64,000 nt of DNA from Acidimicrobiales bacterium (GTDB lineage Bacteria > Actinomycetota > Acidimicrobiia > Acidimicrobiales > SZUA-35), in the NCBI GenBank assembly GCA_028285495.1, contig JANQPB010000001.1, positions 1 through 64,000 of the forward strand. The letters are read 5' to 3'. The position numbers and the translations under genes are program-made. Of the stretch, positions 8,409 through 16,497 are shown one piece after another. How positions within the stretch are numbered: the stretch's first letter is position 1; each line of letters opens with the position of its first letter. The notes under the pieces are model-generated. The model saw only the letters and a list, made by a program, of their open reading frames with translations, had not been told where the DNA came from and did not search any database.

Positions 8409-9608
8409 GTGAGCGAGCGACCACTCGACGGACTGCGGATCGTCGACCTGACCCACGTGCTGGCCGGACCGTACTGCTCCTACCAGCTCGGCCTGCTCGG
8501 AGCCGAGGTGATCAAGGTCGAGCCGCTGTCCGGCGACCTCGTCCGACCCTGGAAGGGCACCAGGGACCAGATGCGGGCCGGGCTGGGCACCGGCTTCATG
8601 GCCCAGAACGCCGGCAAGCGCAGCCTGGCCGTCGACGTCACCGAGCCGGAGGGGCGTGACGTCGTGCTGGCGCTGGCCGAGACCGCCGACGTGTTCCTCG
8701 AGAACTACCGTCCGGGTGCGCTGGCCGGCCACGGCCTCGGCTACGACGACGTCCGCCGACGAAACGGGGCCATCGTCTACGCCTCGATCTCGGCCTTCGG
8801 GCAGACCGGACCGCACGGCCATCGGCCCGGCTTCGACGACGTGGTCCAGGGCACGTCCGGCTTCATGGCCACCAACAAGCGCGACGACGGGCCGATCCGG
8901 ACCGGCGGCCCCGTCCTCGACTACGCCACCGGCATGCACGCCACCGCCGCGGTGCTGGCGGCTCTGATGCTGCGGGACCGGACGGGCGAGAGCCAGCGGG
9001 TCGACGTGGCGATGCAGGACGTCACGATGCTGCTCGTCAACTACGAGACCGCCGGGGCATCGCAGCACGGTGGTGTCTCGGAGACCAACGCCGACATCAC
9101 CGGCCCGATGCTCGGCCGCTTCGCCACGGCGGACGGCCACGTCATGCTGGCCGGGTACCTGCCCCGGCACTGCCAGTCGATCGCCCGGGCCATCGGGCTC
9201 GATGAGTACGCCGAGGTCGGGTTCCGGGATCTGGCCGAGCGGGGCGACGAGATCCAGGCCGCCGTCGAGGCCAGGCTGCGGGAGCGGATCACCGCCGACT
9301 GGGATGCGATCTTCGGCGAGCGGGGCGTGGTCGGCGGGGCGGTGCGGGAGCTGAGCGAGACCTTCGAGACCGGCCAGCCGGCGGCCCGCGGCCTGACCGA
9401 ACCGATCGACACACCGGCCGGCGAGATCCACGTCACCACCAACGGGTACCGCATCAACGACCGCACGTGGGGCCCACGATCGAGCGTGCCGTTGCTCGGT
9501 CAGGACAGCCGAGCCGTGCTCGGCGAGCTCGGCTTCGACGACGGGACGATCGACAGCCTCATCGACCGGGGCATCGTCCGCGGTGACGTCGGGCGCCGGG
9601 GCGGCTGA
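8409..9608 (+). CDS. Family III CoA-transferase (CaiB/BaiF)
   Basis: A 399-residue enzyme moving CoA between carboxylic acids. It starts VSERPLDGLRIVDLTHVLAG and continues through GAEVIKVEPLSGD and FLENYRPG, all typical of CaiB/BaiF/Frc. Asp171 in VLDYATGMHA aligns with the catalytic aspartate that forms the acyl anhydride. The length is normal for the family. The GTG at 8409 is preferred because the family motif begins within ten residues and a -10-like TACGGT sits just upstream. It stands alone, so the substrate acid cannot be inferred. Confidence 0.9.
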   Translation: MSERPLDGLRIVDLTHVLAGPYCSYQLGLLGAEVIKVEPLSGDLVRPWKGTRDQMRAGLGTGFMAQNAGKRSLAVDVTEPEGRDVVLALAETADVFLENYRPGALAGHGLGYDDVRRRNGAIVYASISAFGQTGPHGHRPGFDDVVQGTSGFMATNKRDDGPIRTGGPVLDYATGMHATAAVLAALMLRDRTGESQRVDVAMQDVTMLLVNYETAGASQHGGVSETNADITGPMLGRFATADGHVMLAGYLPRHCQSIARAIGLDEYAEVGFRDLAERGDEIQAAVEARLRERITADWDAIFGERGVVGGAVRELSETFETGQPAARGLTEPIDTPAGEIHVTTNGYRINDRTWGPRSSVPLLGQDSRAVLGELGFDDGTIDSLIDRGIVRGDVGRRGG

Positions 9609-9636
9609 TCACCGAGCCCGCTGCGGAGACCGAGGG

Positions 9637-10113
9637 TCAGGCCCGGGCCGGCGCCGACGGGTCGGCCACCGACTCGCCGGCGCCGGGTTGCCGGGCGATG
9701 AGCCCCCGCACCAGCTCGATCAGTGCGGTGCGCTGGCGGTCGGTCAGGGGCGAGAAGGTGTTCGGACCGCTCCAGAGCATGTCGGGGATCGTCGCCTTGA
9801 GTCGCTGACCCTCATCGGTGAGCACCAGGTTCTTCACCCGCCGATCGGTCGGATGCGGCTGGCGCTCGACGAGGCCGAGCTCCTCGAGCCGGTCCGCGAC
9901 GAGCGTCACCGCAGACGGATCGACGTCCATGCACTGGGCGAGGTCCTTCATCGGCATCGGGCCGTCGACGCTGCGGAGCGCCCACCAGTCGGTGGTGGTC
10001 ATGCCGAGCTGTCCGAGCCGGTCGTTCACGTGGTCGGCCACCATCGGCATGAGCGTGAAGAGCGCGTCGGCCAGCTCGGCGGTCTCCGTCGCCCTGGTTC
10101 GGTCGGTCGCCAT
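9637..10113 (-). CDS. MarR-family transcriptional regulator
   Basis: A 158-residue winged-helix protein. The core TDWWALRSVDGPMPMKDLAQ is the first DNA-binding helix region, DPSAVTLVADRLEELGLVER the recognition helix, and HPTDRRVKNLVLTDEG the wing, in the usual MarR order. The start at ATG 10113 (MATDRT) gives the usual length. It is divergent from a DoxX-like gene across 121 bases and probably controls that gene and itself. Confidence 0.88.
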   Translation of the reverse strand: MATDRTRATETAELADALFTLMPMVADHVNDRLGQLGMTTTDWWALRSVDGPMPMKDLAQCMDVDPSAVTLVADRLEELGLVERQPHPTDRRVKNLVLTDEGQRLKATIPDMLWSGPNTFSPLTDRQRTALIELVRGLIARQPGAGESVADPSAPARA

Positions 10114-10234
10114 GAACCCATCGTAGCCACCGGCGGCCGCTCCGTTGACTCGGGAAATCATTCGGTGCTCAGATGGTTGTGTTTCTCAATTGTTTTCTGG
10201 CATCATGAATGCCGTCACGACAACGGAGGCTCGC
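10114..10234. promoter_or_regulatory. MarR/DoxX divergent promoter region
   Basis: This region is unusually A+T-rich for the window. It holds TTGACT at 10145-10150, a -35-like element for the plus strand, and a TTTCTCAATTGTTTTC tract around 10180-10198 centred on CAATTG, which could be the MarR operator. I do not see a clean -10 element. An ACGGAGG ribosome binding site lies six bases before ATG 10235. Confidence 0.35.
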
Positions 10235-10588
10235 ATGTCCGTGCTCGAATGGATCACCACCGCCCTGCTCGTGCTCGCCATGGGCGGCATCGGCGGGATG
10301 AAGCTCGTCGGCAACGAGGTCGGAATCGAGCAGGCGGTGCGGCTCGGCTACGAGCGCATTCGCATCCCGATCGGGATCGCCGAGGTGCTGGCGGCCGCCG
10401 GGGTGCTGATCGGCGCCGCCGTCACCGATCTCGAGTGGCTCGGCGCGATCGCCGCCGTCGCCATCGTCGTCATGATGATCGGCGCCGCCGGCTTCCACAT
10501 CCGGGCGAAGGACCGGTTCGAGACGCTGCCGTCGATCGTCGTCCTCGTCGCCGCCGTGCTCTACCTGATCGCCATCAACGCCGACTGA
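10235..10588 (+). CDS. DoxX-like small membrane protein
   Basis: A 117-residue protein with four hydrophobic helices, beginning VLEWITTALLVLAMGGIGGMKLVGNE and ending LPSIVVLVAAVLYLIAINAD. This matches the DoxX_2/DoxX-like fold of short four-helix membrane proteins. ATG 10235 has a good ribosome binding site (ACGGAGG), so the upstream open frame from 10145 is not used. It is probably regulated by the divergent MarR protein. Related proteins are linked to redox or quinone stress; the exact role here is unknown. Confidence 0.8.
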   Translation: MSVLEWITTALLVLAMGGIGGMKLVGNEVGIEQAVRLGYERIRIPIGIAEVLAAAGVLIGAAVTDLEWLGAIAAVAIVVMMIGAAGFHIRAKDRFETLPSIVVLVAAVLYLIAINAD

Positions 10589-10631
10589 ACGGCCGAACCG
10601 AAGCCGCCCACCGCCCGAAAGGACCTCACCG

Positions 10632-11426
10632 ATGACCCTCACCCTCGGCACCGGCCCCCTCGCCGCCGGCGCTCCCGACACCACGAACTACGTCATCGAC
10701 GGGCCCAGGCACAAGCTGCTGTTCTCCCCGTTCCCCCGGCGCATCCGGGCGGTGCTCGGTGGCGAGACGATCGCCGATTCCGAGCGGGCCATGCTGCTGC
10801 ACGAGAGCAACATCTTCCCGGTGGTCTACCTGCCGGTCGACGACGTGGCGATGGATCGGCTGACGAGGACCGACCACTCGACCAACTGCCCCTTCAAGGG
10901 CGACGCCACCTACTGGACGATCACCGGTGGCGACGCGACCGAGGAGAACGCGGCCTGGGGCTACGAGACACCGATCGAGGGGGCGTCGTGGCTCCGCGGC
11001 TACGTCGCCATCGAGTGGGGTCGCATGGACCGCTGGTTCGACGAGGACGACGAGATCTTCGGCCACATCCGCGACCCCTACCACCGGGTCGACGCACGCC
11101 CGACCAGCCGGCGCTTCCAGGTCCGCATCGGCGGTCGGCTGGTGGCCGACACCACCGGCGCCTTCGTCGTGTCCGAGACCGGTGGGCCGAACCGGCACTA
11201 CATCCCGGCCGCCGACGTGCGGACCGACGAGTTCACCCGGTCCGACACCACCACCCACTGCCCCCACAAGGGCGACACCGTCTACTGGCACCACACCGTG
11301 TCGGGGGCCGACGACGTCGCCTGGAGCTACCCGTCGCCGCTCGAGGAGGCGTCGCGGGTGGCCGGCTACTGGTGCTTCGACGGTCCGACCGTGGAGCTGC
11401 GACGCCTCGACGACCAGCTCCGGTAG
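10632..11426 (+). CDS. Tandem DUF427 protein
   Basis: A 264-residue protein made of two DUF427 domains. The first covers about residues 38-125 (RIRAVLGGETIADSERAML to the CPFKGDATYW motif), the second about 155-250 (FQVRIGGRLVADTTGAFVV to CPHKGDTVYWH). The (C)P-KGD--YW motif is the family hallmark. The 43-base gap after the DoxX-like gene and the shared strand suggest co-transcription. The biochemical function of DUF427 is not established. Confidence 0.85.
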   Translation: MTLTLGTGPLAAGAPDTTNYVIDGPRHKLLFSPFPRRIRAVLGGETIADSERAMLLHESNIFPVVYLPVDDVAMDRLTRTDHSTNCPFKGDATYWTITGGDATEENAAWGYETPIEGASWLRGYVAIEWGRMDRWFDEDDEIFGHIRDPYHRVDARPTSRRFQVRIGGRLVADTTGAFVVSETGGPNRHYIPAADVRTDEFTRSDTTTHCPHKGDTVYWHHTVSGADDVAWSYPSPLEEASRVAGYWCFDGPTVELRRLDDQLR

Positions 11427-11459
11427 CGCCGCCGCCGGTCGGTTGTCGGCCGGGGAGGC

Positions 11460-14039
11460 TCAGAGGGGCCAGGCCGCCAGCAGGCGGTCGCGCTGGCGGG
11501 CCAACGTGTCGAGATAGCGGGCCGGGTTGCCGCCGTCACCACCGCCGGCCCGGCGGCGCTCGGCGGTGAACACCGCCGCCTCGGCCCACACGTGGGCCTC
11601 CAGCAGCGGGAGGAAGGCCGGTTCGAGGTCGAGCGCGACGGCGGCCTCGGCCAGCGCGGCGCTGGCCACCCGCCTCGGCCGATCGACACCGACTCCGCTC
11701 GACGGGTCGCCGGCCAGGAAGGCGAAGGCCGCCTGCTCGTCGTCGACCGAGCGGCAACCGGCGGCGACGTGCAGCCAGTGCTTGGCGAGGTAGAGGTGGT
11801 CGGCACCGGCCGGGCCGGCCGCCACCGTCCTCGGTTGGGCCAGCTCCCAGTCGACGGCGGTGATCGGGGTCGGGCCCCGTTCGGCCCCGGTTGGCCCACC
11901 GCCGTCGGCCGTGGCGTCGGCCACCACCAGGTTCCAGGGGCCGAGGTCGAAGTGGCGGATCCCGAACGGCAGCGTCAGGCCATCGAGAGCCGCCGACCGG
12001 CGAGCCAGCAGCCGACGCAGGGCGTGACGGCTGGCCGACCGGCCTTCGAGGTGGTCGAGCCGGTCGAACCACCGGCCGATCAGCTCGTCGAACGCGGCGG
12101 AGCTCCAGATCTGGGCATCGGCGCCGCCGTCGGGGGGTGGCGTGCGGGCCAGCGCCGTCACCGCCTCGAACCCGGCCGACAGCAGCCGGCCCCTGACTCC
12201 GAGGTCGCGCTGCTCGTCGAGCAGGTCGGCCAGCGTCCAGCGGCCGACATAGCTCTCGATGACCGCGTGATGGCGTCCGTCGTCGACCCGACCGAGCGGC
12301 GTCGGCACCGACCCGACGGGCGCGACGCGAGCCAGATCGACGAGGAGCTCGTTGGCCTGCTCGGCGTTGCGCCGATGGCGCGGCCGGTCCGTCAGCTTGA
12401 TCACCTGGTCCGGCCGACCGTCCGACCCGAGCGGCAGCACGATCGTGCGGCTGCCCTCGTCCCGATCGCCGGTGACCAGCACCGCCGGAGGCCGACGGAC
12501 CTCGGCGGTGGCCGGACCGCCGGCCACGACCACCACGCCCCCGAACAGCTCGGGCATGCGTGGGGCCCACCATCGCACGGCCCGGCGCAGCAGCCGGCGG
12601 TCGAGCGGGAGCCGGCCGGAGGCGAGGGACGGCGTCTGACCCTCGAGCCAGCCGGGGCCGCCGGCGTCGTCGAGCGGCACGAACCGCTCGGCCCCATCGG
12701 CCGATGGGAGGGCCAGGTAGCGCTCGATCTCGGTCAGCCCCGCCCGCCGCAGGGTGTCGACCACCGCCCGGCCGGCCCCGATGCCGCCACCCGGCCGGTC
12801 GCGTGTCGGGACCATCACGACGAGGCCACCATCGGGCGCCTCGGCGATGGCCCTGGCCGCAGGCTCGACCGCCGCCACGGCGTCCGGCCCGATCACGACC
12901 ACGTCGGGCGGCCGCGCCGCACCGCCGGTTCCGTCGGCCGGGGCGGTCGACGGCAGCTCGGTCACGATCCGGTCGACCCAGCCGTCGACGACCAGCCAGC
13001 GCCAGTCGTCGGCCGGCCCAAGCCCGAGGAGCACGGCGAGCGGAAGGGGGGGCGAGCCGACGTCCGGCAGCAGGTGGCGCCAGTCGGCCCGGCGACCGGC
13101 GCCCCGTCCGACCCGATCCGACCGGCGCCCCGGCCAGCCGGCTTCGGCGGCCTGCGCCACCCGGTCGAGCACGTCGACGATGCCGGCGTCGCTGGCGACG
13201 CCAGGTCGGATCGAGGCGACGGCGGTGAGCACCCGGCGCCGATACCAGCCGAATCGGAGGCGACCAACCGGGCCCGTTGCCCGGCGAGCGAGCCACCGAC
13301 CCTCGGTGGCGATGGCGGCCGCCGGATCGAGACCGGCCAGCAGCTCCGGGGTGAAGGGGAGGCGGCCGGCGTCGACCCCGTGCACGGACCAACCGCCGTC
13401 GACGAGCCGACCGGTCAGCTCGACCAACCCGAGCCCGGGCTCGTCGGCGTCGAAGCCACCGACCGCGGTCGCCGCCTCGACCCGGACCACGATCCGGGTC
13501 GGTGCGGCATCGACGACCGAGGCCGGCCGCCCCGTTGCCCGCAGCCTTCGCTCGATCGTCGCCCGACCGGGCAGCGCCAGCACCGGTACCGGGGGCGGGG
13601 ACCGGGTTGGTGGGGGCTCGTCCGGTTGGCCGGCCGAGCGCCCCTCGGCGCCGACAACGCCGGTCGGTGCGGTGACGACGGCCAGGCTCCACGGCGCCGC
13701 CACGTCGACCGCCGGCAGGGCGGAGGTCACCTCGACCGCCTGGCGCTGGGCCTCGACGACGACCGGTCCCGGCACAGCGACCGGATCGAGGCGCCCGTCG
13801 GTCGACAGGACGCGCTCGACCTCGGCCGTGCGCACCCCGACGACCACGCCGTCGGCCGGCCATGGCAGCGCCACCAGGTGCTCGGCCCCGGTGGCCTCGG
13901 CCTCGGCCAGCGCGTCGTTGGCCGCCCGACCGTCCGGGGCCAGCATCGGGCGGCCGGCACGCCAGCCGCCCCGCCCGTCGGCCACCAGCGGAACCAACAG
14001 GGCTGGCGGCTCGCTCGGACGTGATCCCCCAGCTCCCAT
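11460..14039 (-). CDS. Large fusion: unknown N-terminus, SAM-MTase-like middle, APH-like kinase
   Basis: An 859-residue protein. The C-terminal 300 residues resemble aminoglycoside/choline-kinase-type phosphotransferases: VIKLTDRPRHRRNAEQANEL carries the lysine region, HFDLGPWNLVV (His696) the HxDxxxxN catalytic loop, and AVDWELA (Asp730) the metal-binding Asp. A middle section near residues 370-470 (PLPLAVLLGLGPADDWRWLV, PDVVVIGPDAVAAV) looks like a degenerate Rossmann methyltransferase. The N-terminal 350 residues are unrecognised. It is divergent from a Wzm/Wzt exporter, so a role in polysaccharide modification or initiation is plausible but unproven. There is a TACGCT -10-like hexamer eight bases before the ATG. 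Confidence 0.7.
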   Translation of the reverse strand: MGAGGSRPSEPPALLVPLVADGRGGWRAGRPMLAPDGRAANDALAEAEATGAEHLVALPWPADGVVVGVRTAEVERVLSTDGRLDPVAVPGPVVVEAQRQAVEVTSALPAVDVAAPWSLAVVTAPTGVVGAEGRSAGQPDEPPPTRSPPPVPVLALPGRATIERRLRATGRPASVVDAAPTRIVVRVEAATAVGGFDADEPGLGLVELTGRLVDGGWSVHGVDAGRLPFTPELLAGLDPAAAIATEGRWLARRATGPVGRLRFGWYRRRVLTAVASIRPGVASDAGIVDVLDRVAQAAEAGWPGRRSDRVGRGAGRRADWRHLLPDVGSPPLPLAVLLGLGPADDWRWLVVDGWVDRIVTELPSTAPADGTGGAARPPDVVVIGPDAVAAVEPAARAIAEAPDGGLVVMVPTRDRPGGGIGAGRAVVDTLRRAGLTEIERYLALPSADGAERFVPLDDAGGPGWLEGQTPSLASGRLPLDRRLLRRAVRWWAPRMPELFGGVVVVAGGPATAEVRRPPAVLVTGDRDEGSRTIVLPLGSDGRPDQVIKLTDRPRHRRNAEQANELLVDLARVAPVGSVPTPLGRVDDGRHHAVIESYVGRWTLADLLDEQRDLGVRGRLLSAGFEAVTALARTPPPDGGADAQIWSSAAFDELIGRWFDRLDHLEGRSASRHALRRLLARRSAALDGLTLPFGIRHFDLGPWNLVVADATADGGGPTGAERGPTPITAVDWELAQPRTVAAGPAGADHLYLAKHWLHVAAGCRSVDDEQAAFAFLAGDPSSGVGVDRPRRVASAALAEAAVALDLEPAFLPLLEAHVWAEAAVFTAERRRAGGGDGGNPARYLDTLARQRDRLLAAWPL

Positions 14040-14047
14040 CGCCGGCT

Positions 14048-14053
14048 AGCGTA
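14048..14053 (-). promoter_or_regulatory. Likely -10 hexamer, leaderless start
   Basis: On the minus strand TACGCT ends eight bases before ATG 14039 of the 859-residue fusion protein, with no ribosome binding site between. Confidence 0.45.
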
Positions 14054-14159
14054 CCGGCGAAGGCACCGTCGCTGAGCGGGTTGTCGACACCGGCGGCCCA
14101 GTGCGCTGGGTTGGTTTGACCAGCGGTCCCCGGCGAGCCCGTGGCAGGATGAGTATGCA

Positions 14160-14990
14160 ATGAGAACGATCGAGAACCAGCGGTGGACGGTCATCTCGCC
14201 GTCGCGCACACCCGTCCCCTGGCGAGAGCTGTGGGAGCGGCGTGAGCTGTTGGGGTTCCTGGTCTGGCGCGAGCTGAAGGTCCGCTACAAGCAGACCGCC
14301 ATCGGCGCCCTCTGGGCGATCTTCCAACCGTTGGTGGCGATGGCCATCTTCTCGGTGATCTTCGGCCGGCTGGTCGGCGTGGAGAGCGGCCCGGTCAGCT
14401 ACGCCACGTTCGCCCTCACCGGCCTCGTGCTCTGGATCTTCTACGCCAACACCGTCGGCCAGGCGTCCAACAGCCTGATCGACAACGAGCGGATCCTCTC
14501 CAAGGTCTACTTCCCGCGGTTGATGCTGCCGGTTGCCCCCGTCCTGGCCGGTCTGGTCGACGCCGCCATCGGCACCGTCCTCCTGCTGGCGGTCGCCATG
14601 GTCGACACCAACCCGTTCACCCTCCGCCTGGTGGCGGCGCCAGCCGCCTTCGCCCTCGCCGCCACCGCCAGTATCGGCATCGGGCTCGTGCTGTCGGCGC
14701 TCAACGTGCACTTCCGCGACGTGAAGTACGTCGTCCCGTTCATGCTCCAGGTCTGGATGTTCGCCTCGCCCGTCGTCTACCCGGCGTCCACCATCCCGGA
14801 CTCGTGGCGGGCGGTCTATGCGATCAACCCCGTGTCGACGGCGATCACCATCCTGCGGTGGTCGGTGCTCGGCGCCGAGGGTCCGCCGTTGTCGGCGATC
14901 GTGGCGTCGACCGCCGTCGCCGCCGCCGTGCTGGCGATCGGCGTCAAGGTGTTCAATCGGGCCGAGGGGACGTTCGCCGATGTCGTCTAG
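14160..14990 (+). CDS. ABC-2 polysaccharide exporter permease (Wzm-type)
   Basis: A 276-residue integral membrane protein. The cytoplasmic start ending FLVWRELKVRYKQTAIGALWA is the hallmark of Wzm/TagG/RfbA-type ABC-2 permeases, followed by about six helices and the typical FASPVVYPASTIP segment. With the downstream Wzt-like ATPase it would export a lipid-linked polysaccharide or teichoic-acid-like polymer across the plasma membrane. The ATG follows a 120-base divergent region shared with the kinase fusion; I see a TTGACC there but no convincing -10. Confidence 0.92.
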   Translation: MRTIENQRWTVISPSRTPVPWRELWERRELLGFLVWRELKVRYKQTAIGALWAIFQPLVAMAIFSVIFGRLVGVESGPVSYATFALTGLVLWIFYANTVGQASNSLIDNERILSKVYFPRLMLPVAPVLAGLVDAAIGTVLLLAVAMVDTNPFTLRLVAAPAAFALAATASIGIGLVLSALNVHFRDVKYVVPFMLQVWMFASPVVYPASTIPDSWRAVYAINPVSTAITILRWSVLGAEGPPLSAIVASTAVAAAVLAIGVKVFNRAEGTFADVV

Positions 14991-15073
14991 GTACGACGGC
15001 CGGAGGCCGTCACGTCGAGCTCGCCTCCGGCGAACGTCGCCCCACCACCGCAACGCGCCAGGACGGATCGCCG

Positions 15074-16486
15074 ATGTCCGCTGAGTCCGATGGCCGGCCC
15101 GTCGCCGCAGGCGAGCCGGCGATCATCGCCGACGGCATCTCCAAGCGCTACCTGCTCGGTGAGCGCGAGCAGTACGGTGCCCTGCGCGACGTGCTCGGCG
15201 GGCTGCTGTCCGGGGCTCGCCGCCGCGGCGAGGGTGGTGGCACCCGCCGCGAGGAGATCTGGGCCGTCGACGACGTGTCGTTCACCGTCGCCGACGGCGA
15301 GGTGGTCGGCATCATCGGCCGGAACGGGGCCGGCAAGTCGACACTGCTCAAGATCCTGTCCCGCATCACCGCCCCGACCGGGGGCGAGATCCGGATGCGG
15401 GGCCGCATCGGCTCGCTGCTCGAGGTGGGGTCGGGCTTCCACCCCGAGTTGACGGGGACCGAGAACGCCTATCTCAACGGCGCCATCCTCGGCATGTCGC
15501 GAACCGAGATCCGGGCCAAGCTCGACGAGATCGTCGAGTTCGCGGAGATGGGCGACTTCATGTCGACCCCGGTCAAGCACTACTCGGTCGGCATGTTCAT
15601 GCGGCTGGCCTTCGCGGTCGCCGCCCACCTCGACGCCGAGATCCTCGTCGTCGACGAGGTGCTGGCCGTCGGCGACGCCCGCTTCCAGCAGAAGTGCCTG
15701 GCCAAGATGGGCGAGGTGGCCCGCTCGGGCCGCTCGGTTCTGTTCGTGAGCCACAACCTGGAGGCGACCCTGGCGCTGTGCGACCGGGGACTCGTGCTCG
15801 ACCGCGGTCGACTGATCCACGACGGCCCGACCAGGGAGGCGGTCGAGATCTATCGGCGCCTGGCCGGCGTCACCACCCGCGTCGGCGACACGATCGACCT
15901 GAGCGACCTGCCCCGCGAGGGCACCGGCGAGGCCAGGTTGGCCGAGGTGGCCATCAGCCCGACCGGGCGCTGCGGCTCGACGGACGCGGCCGAGGGCGCC
16001 GACACGAGCATCCGCCCCGGCGACGGCCTCCGACTCGAGCTCGTCGTCGACGCCAGCACCGGGATCGACGTCGCCTCGCTCGGCCTGACCATCGGGACCG
16101 AGGGCGGGCTGCTGCTGCTCAACCTCGACACCGGCGACGCCGAGCCACGACGGACCCTCCATCTCACCTCCGGGGCCAACCGCCTGGTGCTCGAGATCCC
16201 CGAGCTGGCCATGGCCCCCGGTCGCTATCGGGTTGGGCTCCGGTTGGCCAACCCGGTCACGACCCGGATCGGGTCGGGCGCGATCGACCTCCTCGATCCG
16301 GCGTTCGTGCTCCAGATCGACGAGGGCGAGCGGAGCGAGCCGATCCCCTCCGCCGTGGCCGAGCCCGGCGGCGATGCGGGCACCGGCAACGGCACGCTCG
16401 ACGGTCCGACGGTCGAGGTCGGGCACGGGGCCGGCAGCGTGGTCCGCGGCTCGCTCACCGTCCGGGCGCCGTTCCCCGCTCGTTAG
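15074..16486 (+). CDS. Polysaccharide exporter ATPase (Wzt-type)
   Basis: A 470-residue ABC ATPase. Walker A is GRNGAGKST (residues 82-90), the signature is HYSVGMFMRLAF and Walker B is ILVVDEVLAVGD. The LLEVGSGFHPELTGTENAYLNG segment is diagnostic of the Wzt/TagH subfamily. The C-terminal 170 residues form a beta-rich domain that in Wzt proteins recognises the modified chain end. The ATG at 15074, 83 bases after the permease, gives the expected N-terminus; the frame extends upstream but inside wzm. Confidence 0.92.
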   Translation: MSAESDGRPVAAGEPAIIADGISKRYLLGEREQYGALRDVLGGLLSGARRRGEGGGTRREEIWAVDDVSFTVADGEVVGIIGRNGAGKSTLLKILSRITAPTGGEIRMRGRIGSLLEVGSGFHPELTGTENAYLNGAILGMSRTEIRAKLDEIVEFAEMGDFMSTPVKHYSVGMFMRLAFAVAAHLDAEILVVDEVLAVGDARFQQKCLAKMGEVARSGRSVLFVSHNLEATLALCDRGLVLDRGRLIHDGPTREAVEIYRRLAGVTTRVGDTIDLSDLPREGTGEARLAEVAISPTGRCGSTDAAEGADTSIRPGDGLRLELVVDASTGIDVASLGLTIGTEGGLLLLNLDTGDAEPRRTLHLTSGANRLVLEIPELAMAPGRYRVGLRLANPVTTRIGSGAIDLLDPAFVLQIDEGERSEPIPSAVAEPGGDAGTGNGTLDGPTVEVGHGAGSVVRGSLTVRAPFPAR

Positions 16487-16497
16487 GCCGGCGGCCG

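Noticed and set aside
14100..14159. TTGACC as the -35 of wzm
   Set aside because: No acceptable -10 lies 16-19 bases downstream; the CAGGAT closest to the ATG is 23 bases away.
11536..14160. Alternative 874-residue frame and the 810-residue plus-strand frame over the kinase fusion
   Set aside because: The frame with HFDLGPWNLVV and AVDWELA has conserved kinase motifs; the others are Arg/Pro- or Gly/His-rich shadows.
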